NCBI GenBank assembly: GCA_034435675.1
Contig: DAOTWP010000203.1
Location: 1 to 39,736 of the forward strand
Reading direction: 5' to 3'
Length of the DNA: 39,736 bases
Source: DAOTWP01 sp034435675
Lineage (GTDB): Bacteria; Chloroflexota; Anaerolineae; Aggregatilineales; Phototrophicaceae
The notes below the pieces were generated by a model. It was not told the DNA's origin, searched no databases, and worked only from the letters and a program-made list of their open reading frames with translations. Below, one piece after another: positions 33,196 through 39,736 of the stretch; position 1 is the stretch's first letter, and each line of letters begins with the position of its first letter. The translations under genes and the position numbers were made by a program.

Positions 33196-34731
33196 ATGCC
33201 CAGACGACTTCTGTTCTGCCTGTTGACCATCCTTGTGGGTTTCGGCATTGCGCATGCAACCGCACAGGATGCCGAGCAAACACCGGAACCGCAGCCGGAA
33301 AAGCGTTTTATCTACCAGTGGGATGAAGAGGTGCTGTTCCCGCTGGCAGTGCTGTTCCAGATTTCGACAGAATACCCCGCCGCGGAGCTTGCCCGCGCCA
33401 CGCTGACGCTGCAACCGCAGGGAGCGGACGCCATCAGGCTGGAACTGACTATTGCCCAGATTGCTGTTGAACCTGAGCCGTTTGCCCGGCTGGAATATCT
33501 GTGGCAAATCCCCGCCGACGATGGTCAAAGGCTAGGGCTGCGCTTTGGGCTGCCGGTAAGTTACCGCTGGGAACTGGTTTCTACACGCGATGAAATTGCG
33601 CGGGTAACGGGCGAGTTCATCTTCAGCGATTTGCGCGCTGAATGGCTGGTGGATCAAGATGCTGTGGACACCCTGAATTTTATCCTGCCCACGGGCGGCG
33701 CAAACCCTGGGGTAGTACGCAGCGCGGTGCGCCCAGTGTACAACCTGCTCGCCGCCAATACCGGGCAGACACCGGCGTATACCCTGATAATCTACCCTGG
33801 CGCGCTGCCTTATGGCTGTCAGCCGAACGATGTCGGTGAACTGACCCTCGGCGGGCTGGGGGCGTTTCGGATACCCTGCGACCCGGCGCTGCTGGAACGC
33901 CAGTATGCCGCGCTGGGGCTTCAGCCAGTGCTGGCGACAGAGAACAGTACCGACGCTCTGAATCAGGCGGTAAGCGCGTTTCTGGTGAACGACTTCTATC
34001 GAGAGGGCTGGACTGGCAAACAGGTACCGCGCTGGTTTGGTCATGGGCTGACCGAATTCTATATGCCGGAGGTTGACACGGCTCTGTTTGGCACAGTGCT
34101 GGCAGCCGCGCGCGCCAACCGTCTATACGGGCTGCCAGCGATGCTCAACGGCACACCGGATGATACTCTGTGGCGGGCACAGAGTTACGCGATGGTTCTT
34201 TATCTGGCGGATCGTTTCGGTGTGGAGGCGGTATTCGCCTTCGCCACACAGATCGCCGCTACCGACAGTTTCGCTGCTGCCTATCAGGTGGCGTTTGGCG
34301 AATCGGTCAGCGCGCTGCTGCCGAATCTGGGTGTCTGGTTGTTTACCGAACGAGGGCAGGGAGCATTCCGCTTTTCGGTGTACCAACCACCCACGCCAAC
34401 GCCCACACCATCCTACACGCCCACTGCCAGCGACACCCCCACCGTGACGCCAACAGCGACCAATACACCAACAATTACGCCGACGGGCATCCCGCGCACA
34501 CCGCTGTCATCGCGCACGCCGACCTTTACGCCCACGCCGCCCACGCCCTCGGTCACGCCGCGCCCAGCAGGCAGCCTGAATACCGCTATGCCCACCGCGC
34601 AGCCTGCGACTACAGCGCCTGAACCTATGCTGAATCCTGTCGGCATTGGGCTAATTGTCCTGCTGCTGGCGGCTATCGGTGTACTTTCGGTACTCTATGT
34701 ACGACAATCCAGAGGCGGAGGGCAGCGCTAA
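33196..34731 (+). CDS. Membrane-anchored gluzincin-like (peptidase MA-type) protein, probably inactive
   Basis: The product is 511 residues. A signal peptide covers about 1-23 (Leu-Leu-Phe-Cys-Leu-Leu-Thr-Ile-Leu-Val, cleavage near Ala-Thr-Ala-Gln). A beta-rich domain spans about 35-160. A helical domain at about 175-390 resembles peptidase MA-type gluzincins: Val-Pro-Arg-Trp-Phe-x-x-Gly-Leu-Thr-Glu-Phe-Tyr corresponds to the usual Pro-Arg-Trp-Leu-x-Glu-Gly-Leu-Ala-Glu-Tyr. The upstream position where HExxH is expected reads Asn-Gln-Ala-Val-Ser, so zinc binding looks lost. A Thr/Pro-rich stalk (about 396-460) leads to a membrane helix at about 478-500 and a short Arg-rich cytoplasmic tail. 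It thus displays a large outer domain. ATG 33196 is 10 bp after the CPBP gene. Function unknown. Confidence 0.75.
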   Translation: MPRRLLFCLLTILVGFGIAHATAQDAEQTPEPQPEKRFIYQWDEEVLFPLAVLFQISTEYPAAELARATLTLQPQGADAIRLELTIAQIAVEPEPFARLEYLWQIPADDGQRLGLRFGLPVSYRWELVSTRDEIARVTGEFIFSDLRAEWLVDQDAVDTLNFILPTGGANPGVVRSAVRPVYNLLAANTGQTPAYTLIIYPGALPYGCQPNDVGELTLGGLGAFRIPCDPALLERQYAALGLQPVLATENSTDALNQAVSAFLVNDFYREGWTGKQVPRWFGHGLTEFYMPEVDTALFGTVLAAARANRLYGLPAMLNGTPDDTLWRAQSYAMVLYLADRFGVEAVFAFATQIAATDSFAAAYQVAFGESVSALLPNLGVWLFTERGQGAFRFSVYQPPTPTPTPSYTPTASDTPTVTPTATNTPTITPTGIPRTPLSSRTPTFTPTPPTPSVTPRPAGSLNTAMPTAQPATTAPEPMLNPVGIGLIVLLLAAIGVLSVLYVRQSRGGGQR

Positions 34732-34753
34732 TTTTGCCGAATGGCGGAAGATG

Positions 34754-35794
34754 ATGCAGAATCTCTATGAATTGACGCTGGAACAGCTCACACTGCTGTT
34801 GGAAGCCTGGGGACAACCGGGGTTTCGCGCGCGGCAGGTGTGGGAATGGCTGTATGACAAACGTGCCAGCACCTTCGCCGCGATGACTAACCTGCCCGCC
34901 GCGCTGCGCGCCCGCCTTGAAGCGGAAACAACGCTGGGGGTGCTGGAAATCGCCGCCGAACAGCGCAGCAAAGATGGCACGATCAAACGGCTGTACCGGC
35001 TGGCGGACGGGCAGCTCATTGAGTCGGTGCTGATGCTGTATGATGATGAGCGCCGCACTGCCTGCATCTCGTCGCAGGCGGGCTGCGCGATGGGCTGTGT
35101 GTTCTGTGCAACCGGACAAATGGGTTTTGCGCGGCACCTGACCGCTGCCGAGATTTTCGAGCAGGCGCTGCGTTTCGCGCAGGTGCTGACGGCGGAGGGT
35201 GAACGCCTGAGCAATGTCGTCCTGATGGGCATGGGCGAACCGTTCCACAATTATGATGCGACGCTCGCGGCAGTCCACCGGCTAATGTACGATCTGGGCA
35301 TTGGCGCGCGGCATATCACCATCAGCACCGTGGGGCTGGTGCCGCAGATTCGGCAGTTTGCCGATGAAGGGCTGCAAGTAAAACTGGCGATCAGCCTGCA
35401 CGCGGCGACGGATGCCGAACGCAGCGCACTGCTGCCGGTTAACCGCCGCTGGAAACTGGACGAACTGTTAGAGGCATGCCGTTACTACGTAGATAAAACA
35501 GGGCGACGGGTGACCTTTGAGTGGACGCTGATTCATGGGACGACGGACACACCCGAACAGGCACATGCACTGGGCGCGCGGCTCAAGGGGTTGTTGTGCC
35601 ATGTGAATGTAATCCCGCTTAACCCGACAGCCGGTTATGCAGGGACACCGTCAGCACTTGCCGCAATGAATGCCTTTATTGACATTCTTGCAACCTATGG
35701 CATCAGCGCAACCGCCCGTGTCCGGCGTGGCATTGACATCGACGCTGGCTGTGGTCAGCTAAAGGCAAAGGTCATCAAACCAGGGATGGGCTAA
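34754..35794 (+). CDS. rlmN: 23S rRNA/tRNA adenine-C2 methyltransferase RlmN (radical SAM)
   Basis: From ATG 34754 (GGAAG four bases upstream) the product is 346 residues, the family norm. The N-terminal helical domain (about 1-75) has Gly-Phe-Arg-Ala-Arg-Gln-Val-Trp-Glu-Trp-Leu-Tyr. The radical-SAM Cys motif is CAMGCVFC (C-x3-C-x2-C) near 112-119, followed by Ala-Thr-Gly-Gln-Met-Gly-Phe. The Met-Gly-Met-Gly-Glu-Pro motif follows, then Ile-Ser-Leu-His-Ala and the C-terminal Asp-Ala-Gly-Cys-Gly-Gln-Leu with the methyl-carrying Cys. It methylates C2 of A2503 in 23S rRNA and A37 in some tRNAs. ATG 34751 and an upstream ATG at 34697 are alternative starts. Confidence 0.96.
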   Translation: MQNLYELTLEQLTLLLEAWGQPGFRARQVWEWLYDKRASTFAAMTNLPAALRARLEAETTLGVLEIAAEQRSKDGTIKRLYRLADGQLIESVLMLYDDERRTACISSQAGCAMGCVFCATGQMGFARHLTAAEIFEQALRFAQVLTAEGERLSNVVLMGMGEPFHNYDATLAAVHRLMYDLGIGARHITISTVGLVPQIRQFADEGLQVKLAISLHAATDAERSALLPVNRRWKLDELLEACRYYVDKTGRRVTFEWTLIHGTTDTPEQAHALGARLKGLLCHVNVIPLNPTAGYAGTPSALAAMNAFIDILATYGISATARVRRGIDIDAGCGQLKAKVIKPGMG

Positions 35795-35795
35795 G

Positions 35796-36101
35796 ATGAC
35801 ATTGAACGGCAAACAGATTATCAGTGTAACCCCCGGCGGCGTGCTTTACCGGGATGAACTTGAGGTTGTTCACTGGGTGGATTTTAAGGAATGCAGCCGG
35901 AACTGGCTAAAGACCCGCCCCAACCCGACAGAAGGAGATCGCCGCCGGGTCGGGCTGCGCGATACCAACGGCAAGAGCATTGACGTGGAGTTTTTCACCG
36001 AGCCGCGCATCCGTTTTGTGTTCGCAGACCAGGCGGAGCGTGCTGAACTGCTGATCGCGCCGATGCGCAAATATGGCTGGTATACGTGGGATGAAAATTA
36101 A
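35796..36101 (+). CDS. Hypothetical protein, 101 residues
   Basis: It starts one base after the rlmN stop, so it is translationally linked. The product is soluble and basic, with alternating strands (Lys-Gln-Ile-Ile-Ser-Val-Thr, Val-Leu-Tyr-Arg-Asp-Glu) and several Trp (Val-His-Trp-Val-Asp, Asn-Trp-Leu, Gly-Trp-Tyr-Thr-Trp). I do not recognise it; the strand-rich pattern could be a PH-like or small beta-sandwich fold. No catalytic motif is evident. Confidence 0.6.
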   Translation: MTLNGKQIISVTPGGVLYRDELEVVHWVDFKECSRNWLKTRPNPTEGDRRRVGLRDTNGKSIDVEFFTEPRIRFVFADQAERAELLIAPMRKYGWYTWDEN

Positions 36102-36130
36102 TCCTGTGCCGTTTGCAGCAACCGCGAAAC

Positions 36131-36150
36131 AAAAACCAGCGTTTCCGCTG
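36131..36150 (-). terminator. Rho-independent terminator of ssrA
   Basis: On the minus strand CAGCG-GAAA-CGCTG (36137-36150) is followed by GTTTTTG, about 25 bases beyond the mature 3' end of the tmRNA. Confidence 0.8.
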
Positions 36151-36175
36151 ATTCTTGTCTGTGCTTTTGTCTCTG

Positions 36176-36553
36176 TGGAGGTGCGGCGAGTCGAACGCCG
36201 GTCCAAGAGATTCGACCAACCACTTCTACAAGCTTAGTTGGTTATTGGCATCTCGCTGGCGCTGACCTGAACCAACTCAGTATGGCGTCAGCCAGCCGGT
36301 TTCAGCTCGCCACTGCTGTACCGGCGTCGGCAGCGGCAAAGCCTGTCTTTGGTGACGCCCACCAATCCAACCGGGCAGGCACGATTGGGGCAGACGGCTG
36401 ATCTCTCTGGATCAGCACCCTCTACTGCTTAATTAGGCAGCGAGAGCGTAGGTATTGTTGTTCGCACTTACTGTGCTTGCCCGTTTTAACGCAGACAGGC
36501 GCTGCGGCTTGCCGTGGGTGCTCAACCTCCCCTGTCGAATCCGGTACACCCCC
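36176..36553 (-). ncRNA. ssrA: Transfer-messenger RNA (tmRNA)
   Basis: The two ends pair as the tRNA-like acceptor stem: 5' GGGGGTG (36547-36553) with 3' CACCTCC (36177-36183), seven pairs with one G-U, discriminator A at 36176. The 5' part reads GGGGGTGTACCGGATTCGAC, the tmRNA hallmark, and the 3' part has a T-arm CGGCG-TTCGACT-CGCCG. A central open frame encodes the proteolysis tag ANNNTYALAA and ends in TAA. Together with SmpB the RNA rescues ribosomes stalled on broken mRNA and tags the product for degradation. The 3' CCA is not encoded and must be added by nucleotidyltransferase. Length is 378 nt, and it is uninterrupted and not permuted. Confidence 0.96.
36433..36465 (-). other. tmRNA tag reading frame
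   Basis: The resume codon is GCG at 36463-36465, preceded by TAAGT. The frame reads Ala-Asn-Asn-Asn-Thr-Tyr-Ala-Leu-Ala-Ala and stops at TAA (36433-36435). The Ala-Leu-Ala-Ala end is the standard ClpXP-type degron. Confidence 0.93.
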
Positions 36554-36566
36554 GTTTGTTAAAGCT

Positions 36567-36575
36567 ATTTTATCA
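36567..36575 (-). promoter_or_regulatory. Extended -10 box of ssrA
   Basis: On the minus strand TGATAAAAT fits an extended -10 (TGn plus TAAAAT). It ends 13 bases before the mature 5' end, leaving a leader of about seven bases for RNase P to remove. No good -35 is seen. Confidence 0.45.
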
Positions 36576-36742
36576 AACGTTTCAGATGATGTATAGTACG
36601 GGCAGTCATTCCGGTGTGTTCGAAATCCGGGCAGGCGTGTTGATGAAACCGACGGGCAGGAAGCGCCCCGTCGCGATGCAGGTGCATGCTGTGCCTGCGA
36701 AGATGGCACTCCCGCCCCATTTTCGAATTACGCCGGTCAATT

Positions 36743-36748
36743 TATAAT
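36743..36748 (+). promoter_or_regulatory. -10 box for the renalase-like gene
   Basis: A perfect TATAAT lies 38 bases upstream of ATG 36787; the -35 (TTTTCG at 17 bases) is poor. The region 36576-36742 otherwise holds two G/C hairpins (near 36647-36670 and 36680-36700) and no gene. Confidence 0.4.
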
Positions 36749-36786
36749 CGTGGCTCAGTTTGTGGGCGATTGATAAAGGGCGGCAG

Positions 36787-37806
36787 ATGAGCGAACAAAA
36801 ACACAGCGACGTGCTGATTGTTGGGGCAGGGCTGTGCGGGTTGATGGCGGCGCAGGTGCTGCAGCGGCATGGTGTTGATTATGTAATTGTTGACAAGGGG
36901 GTCAGTGTCGGGGGACGTATGGCAACCCGCCGGATCGGCAGCGGGCTGGCAGATCACGGCGCGCAGTTCTTCACCGCACGCACTGACACCTTTCAGCAGT
37001 TAGTCAATCAGTGGCTGGCGGCGGATCTGGTCTTTGTCTGGTCGCATGGCTGGAGCGATGGCAGCCTGAAGCGCACTGCCGGAGACGGCTACCCGCGTTA
37101 TGCAGGGGTCAACGGCATGAACGCGATTGCGCGCTATCTGGCAGAACCGCTGCACAATGTGCACGTCAACACCCGCATCACTGGCTTGCAGGTTGCGGCA
37201 GAAGGCTGGGAAGCCAGAGATGAACAGGGCAATATCTACAATGCAAAGGCGCTGCTAATGACCCCGCCGGTGCCGCAGGCGCTGGATTTGTTCTACGACA
37301 ACCGGGTTGAACTGCATCCGGACGATGAGGATGCCCTCAAACACATTCAGTATGGTCCATCCCTGACAGCGATGTTCCTGATTGACGGCGCCGTGGATTT
37401 GCCGGAACCGGGCGCGCTGCAGATGCCCAATGACACGGTACAGTGGATTGCCGACAATCAGCGCAAAGGTATTTCGCCGGATGCCAGGCTGATTACGCTG
37501 CAAACAAACGTACCCTTCAGCCGCGAAAACTGGGACAGACCGGATGAAGACGTGTTAGCGCTGCTGCAAGATGAACTTGCCAAATATCTGATCAACAACG
37601 CGCGCGTAGTCGAAGCGCAGTTAAAGCGCTGGCGTTATGCCGTGGCGTTGTCCACCTACCCGCGTGACTGTCTGGTAGCGCTCAGTACGCCAATGCTTGT
37701 CTTCGCAGGAGATGCCTTTGGTGGGCGCGGGCGTGTTGAGGGCGCGACCCTCTCCGGACTGGCAGCCGGGCAGGCGCTGGTGGATCATTTCAAGCCTACG
37801 ACATAA
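36787..37806 (+). CDS. Renalase-like FAD/NAD(P)-dependent oxidoreductase
   Basis: From ATG 36787, with an AAAGGGCGG site, the product is 339 residues. The N-terminal dinucleotide fold shows Val-Leu-Ile-Val-Gly-Ala-Gly-Leu-Cys-Gly-Leu (about 8-18), an acidic end in Val-Ile-Val-Asp-Lys, and the GG doublet Val-Gly-Gly-Arg-Met-Ala-Thr-Arg-Arg. The C-terminus has Phe-Ala-Gly-Asp-Ala-Phe-Gly-Gly-Arg-Gly-Arg-Val-Glu-Gly-Ala, closing the FAD site. The Asp-His-Gly-Ala-Gln-Phe-Phe-Thr segment is typical of renalase-type proteins, which oxidise isomeric dihydronicotinamides or amines. It is cytoplasmic and monocistronic, with a terminator 50 bp after the stop. Confidence 0.88.
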   Translation: MSEQKHSDVLIVGAGLCGLMAAQVLQRHGVDYVIVDKGVSVGGRMATRRIGSGLADHGAQFFTARTDTFQQLVNQWLAADLVFVWSHGWSDGSLKRTAGDGYPRYAGVNGMNAIARYLAEPLHNVHVNTRITGLQVAAEGWEARDEQGNIYNAKALLMTPPVPQALDLFYDNRVELHPDDEDALKHIQYGPSLTAMFLIDGAVDLPEPGALQMPNDTVQWIADNQRKGISPDARLITLQTNVPFSRENWDRPDEDVLALLQDELAKYLINNARVVEAQLKRWRYAVALSTYPRDCLVALSTPMLVFAGDAFGGRGRVEGATLSGLAAGQALVDHFKPTT

Positions 37807-37854
37807 ACCACTGCTGCGGGCAAGCACCAGACGATAAGCATGCACGATTCTGCG

Positions 37855-37883
37855 GGGCGAAGCGCACAGTTTCGCCCTGTTTT
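37855..37883 (+). terminator. Terminator after the renalase-like gene
   Basis: GGGCGAA (37855-37861) pairs with TTCGCCC (37871-37877) around a nine-base loop, followed by TGTTTT. Confidence 0.7.
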
Positions 37884-38006
37884 GTCGCCTGGAAACCAGA
37901 CTTTCGACAGAGACCCTCACGGTATTCGCCTTTGTGGTTAAGCTGCAACTTATCTCTCAGGACTATCCTGCGCGCTCCATTGCCGCTTACTGCACAGGGA
38001 GATGTT

Positions 38007-38750
38007 ATGCGTCGTCTAAAGTGGGTGCTGCTGGTCATTTTGCTGGCTGCTGCCGCTGCCGTCACCGGCTTTCTGGTCTGGACAGGGTCGCCGCTGGGAC
38101 CTATGCCGCAGGCGCTGGACGCTCTACAAAGTGACCCGATGGTACAGGTCACAACCGACAACTGGTACACCTTTCAGCCCACGAACGAAATCGCCAGCAC
38201 CGGGTTGATCTTTTATCCGGGCGGGCTGGTCGAACCGCGCTCCTATGCGCCTTACGCCCGCGCCATTGCCGGCGCAGGCTATCTGGTTGTGATTGTGCCG
38301 ATGCCGTTCAATCTGGCGATTTTTAGCACCAGCGCGGGCGATGCAGTGATCGCAGCGCACCCGGAAATCACCTACTGGGCAGTCGGCGGGCATTCGCTGG
38401 GCGGGTCAATGGCGGCACGTTATGCCAGCGCACACCCGGATCGTATCAGCGGGCTGGCGCTGTGGGCAGCTTACCCGGAAAGCGGTCTTGACCTCTCTGC
38501 CAGCCGGCTTAATGTCGTTTCTGTTTATGCGGAACTGGATGGGCTTGCCACTTTGGATACGGTAGAAGTCTCGCGCGGGCTGCTGCCGCCCGATGCACAG
38601 TTTGTGCTGATCACCGGGGGTAATCATGCTCAGTTCGGCTGGTATGGTGACCAACCGCGTGACAGCCCGGCGACCATCAGCCGGGAATCACAGCAGGAAC
38701 AGACGGTTAGCGCGACAGTCAACATGCTGGCAAGCCTCGCCAGGGAGTGA
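38007..38750 (+). CDS. Membrane-anchored alpha/beta hydrolase
   Basis: From ATG 38007 (AGGGAG five bases upstream) the product is 247 residues. A single hydrophobic segment at about 7-27 is a membrane anchor or uncleaved signal. The hydrolase domain has the nucleophile elbow Gly-Gly-His-Ser130-Leu-Gly-Gly, the acid Asp178 in Glu-Leu-Asp-Gly-Leu-Ala-Thr, and His207 in Gly-Gly-Asn-His-Ala-Gln-Phe-Gly, matching the Abhydrolase_5 subgroup. The strand Gly-Leu-Ile-Phe-Tyr-Pro-Gly-Gly supplies the oxyanion hole. It is probably an extracytoplasmic esterase or lipase; substrate unknown. Confidence 0.87.
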   Translation: MRRLKWVLLVILLAAAAAVTGFLVWTGSPLGPMPQALDALQSDPMVQVTTDNWYTFQPTNEIASTGLIFYPGGLVEPRSYAPYARAIAGAGYLVVIVPMPFNLAIFSTSAGDAVIAAHPEITYWAVGGHSLGGSMAARYASAHPDRISGLALWAAYPESGLDLSASRLNVVSVYAELDGLATLDTVEVSRGLLPPDAQFVLITGGNHAQFGWYGDQPRDSPATISRESQQEQTVSATVNMLASLARE

Positions 38751-38849
38751 CCGCAGCCCCGCCGCTGGTACACGCTTTCAAAATGTGGGCTTGTTCTCCT
38801 GGGTTCCACGCGCCACAATAGCGGGTACAATGGAAGTGGAGAATGACCG

Positions 38850-39059
38850 ATGCAGCAGGAGTTCAAGCCGGGGGATCGGGTGGTCATGCGCAAAGCTCAT
38901 CCCTGCGGCAGCACAGAATGGATCATTTACCGTATTGGGGCGGATATTGGCATGCGCTGTACCCGCTGCGGTAGACGGGTTATGCTGGAACGCGCAGTAT
39001 TTGTGAAGCGCCTTAAGGCGGTGCTGCCTGCTGCTGTGGATCAGGAGAACCCACGTTGA
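38850..39059 (+). CDS. DUF951 small zinc-ribbon-like protein
   Basis: The product is 69 residues, the usual DUF951 size. It has Phe-Lys-Pro-Gly-Asp-Arg-Val-Val-Met-Arg-Lys-x-His-Pro-Cys-Gly, then Ile-Gly-Ala-Asp-Ile-Gly-Met-Arg-Cys-x-x-Cys-Gly-Arg. The three Cys (with the nearby His) could bind a metal. The role is not known to me. It overlaps the next gene at TTGA, so the two are coupled. A TACAAT -10-like box lies at 38826-38831, 18 bases before the ATG. Confidence 0.92.
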   Translation: MQQEFKPGDRVVMRKAHPCGSTEWIIYRIGADIGMRCTRCGRRVMLERAVFVKRLKAVLPAAVDQENPR

Positions 39060-39736
39060 CCAAGCGTGTGCTTATTTTAATGTCGGATACAGGCGGTGGA
39101 CACCGGGCGGCGGCAGAGGCAATCCGCGATGCGCTGAAGCGACAGCATGGCACAGCGGTGGAGGTTGAGCTGGTAGATGTTTTTCGCCAGTATTCGCCCT
39201 TCCCGCTGAAATATGCCCCGGAGACCTATCCCATGATTGTCAACAACGCGGTCTGGGCGTGGCGGCTCGCGTACAAGATTGCCGCCGAGCGCCGTCAGAC
39301 GGTGAAATTCTTCTCGGCGCGCAACTACCGCACGATGAAAAACGGCTTGCAGCGCATGCTGCGCGAACGCCCCGCCGATGTGGTCGTCTCCGTTCACTCG
39401 ATTCTGACCATTCCCAGCCTGCATGCGTACGCCGCGCAGCCCAAACGCCCGCCTTTTTTGATCGTCGTCACTGATCTGGTGACAACGCCTATGTTCTGGT
39501 ACGACCCCCGTGCGGAGCGCTGTTTTGTGCCCACAGAAGCTGCCTATGCGCTTGCCATCCAGGCGGGTTTCAAACCGGAGCAGGTACGCCTGACCGGGCT
39601 GCCAGTCAACCCGCGCTTTGCCGAAATGCTGCCGGAAAAGCGTGCCGCCCGCGAGGCGCTCGGCTGGCATCCAGATTTGCCCGCGATCCTGATGATCAGC
39701 GGCGGGGACGGCATGGGCCCGGTTTACGAAACAGCA
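39056..39736 (+). CDS. MGDG-synthase/UgtP-type diacylglycerol glycosyltransferase (partial, 3' end outside window)
   Basis: The frame starts at TTG 39056, with CAGGAG eight bases upstream, and is open through the right edge (227 codons seen). The N-terminal acceptor domain begins Val-Leu-Ile-Leu-Met-Ser-Asp-Thr-Gly-Gly-Gly-His-Arg-Ala-Ala-Ala-Glu-Ala-Ile, the MGDG-synthase signature. It continues with Val-Val-Val-Ser-Val-His-Ser-Ile and Val-Val-Thr-Asp-Leu. The hinge Gly-Leu-Pro-Val-Asn-Pro-Arg-Phe leads into the donor domain Ile-Ser-Gly-Gly-Asp-Gly-Met-Gly-Pro. It should transfer hexose to diacylglycerol to make membrane glycolipid, acting at the inner membrane face. Relatives are about 370-400 residues, so roughly 60 percent is in view. 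Confidence 0.93.
   Translation, partial: MTKRVLILMSDTGGGHRAAAEAIRDALKRQHGTAVEVELVDVFRQYSPFPLKYAPETYPMIVNNAVWAWRLAYKIAAERRQTVKFFSARNYRTMKNGLQRMLRERPADVVVSVHSILTIPSLHAYAAQPKRPPFLIVVTDLVTTPMFWYDPRAERCFVPTEAAYALAIQAGFKPEQVRLTGLPVNPRFAEMLPEKRAAREALGWHPDLPAILMISGGDGMGPVYETA

Noticed and set aside
36613..36635. GTTCGAAATCC as a possible tRNA T-arm
   Set aside because: There is no matching acceptor stem or anticodon arm; the only tRNA-like structure here is the tmRNA on the other strand.

Overview
The window looks like a stretch of chromosome from an Anaerolineae-like member of the Chloroflexota (inference). Supporting signs are high GC, frequent TTG and GTG starts, secreted proteins with Thr/Pro-rich stalks, a DUF951 gene coupled to an MGDG-synthase-type glycosyltransferase, and two F420-type redox families. 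No rRNA, tRNA, prophage, CRISPR array or intact transposon was seen. One stable RNA is present: a complete tmRNA (ssrA) on the minus strand at 36176-36553.

Layout. 1-2207: the tail of a secreted PPC-type protein, a TPR membrane protein and a GAF-LuxR regulator. 2208-5925: two overlapping half-transporter genes that form a heterodimeric ABC exporter, closed by a strong terminator. 6092-8605: a fusion of a lysozyme/chitosanase-like module, three SH3b domains and a clan GH-A-like domain. 8964-13457: a very large secreted nuclease with three 77-residue repeats, preceded by a hairpin-rich leader. 13733-14694: a cyclase-family hydrolase and a small membrane protein. 14744-18695 (minus): a secreted NHL/PPC protein, a Wzz-like polysaccharide co-polymerase and a WD40 propeller. 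18789-21369: a GT4 glycosyltransferase and an initiating sugar-phosphate transferase, which with the Wzz-like gene make a small exopolysaccharide locus. 21463-24116: a hypothetical protein with a triplicated stop region, a methyltransferase and a DUF4397/fasciclin surface protein. 24259-26023: a tightly overlapping trio (deazaflavin-dependent nitroreductase-like, dimeric alpha/beta-barrel protein, beta-lactamase-fold serine hydrolase). 26024-27157: a membrane protein set among copies of a dispersed palindromic repeat. 27158-28795 (minus): an acyl-CoA synthetase.

29009-30328 is a minus-strand unit of MarR regulator, DUF6069-like membrane protein and PPOX/F420-type oxidoreductase. Two near-identical imperfect palindromes sit directly upstream of marR and of the membrane protein gene and are the best candidate operators in the window. 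Behind marR lies a decayed purN fragment (a GAA-to-TAA-like nonsense change plus loss of the N-terminal half) flanked by a 68-bp imperfect inverted repeat. 31051 onward: folE with a His/Asn/Gly-rich N-terminal extension, a CPBP protease, an apparently inactive gluzincin-like membrane protein, rlmN, a small unknown gene, convergent ssrA, a renalase-like FAD protein, a membrane-anchored alpha/beta hydrolase, DUF951 and the start of the MGDG-synthase-type glycosyltransferase, which runs off the window.

The observations most worth following are the MarR operator pair, the purN remnant with its adjacent inverted repeat, the signal-less SH3b double glycosidase, the dispersed repeat family at 26-27 kb and several unassigned structured intergenic elements. 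I found no clear new multi-gene defence or mobile system.
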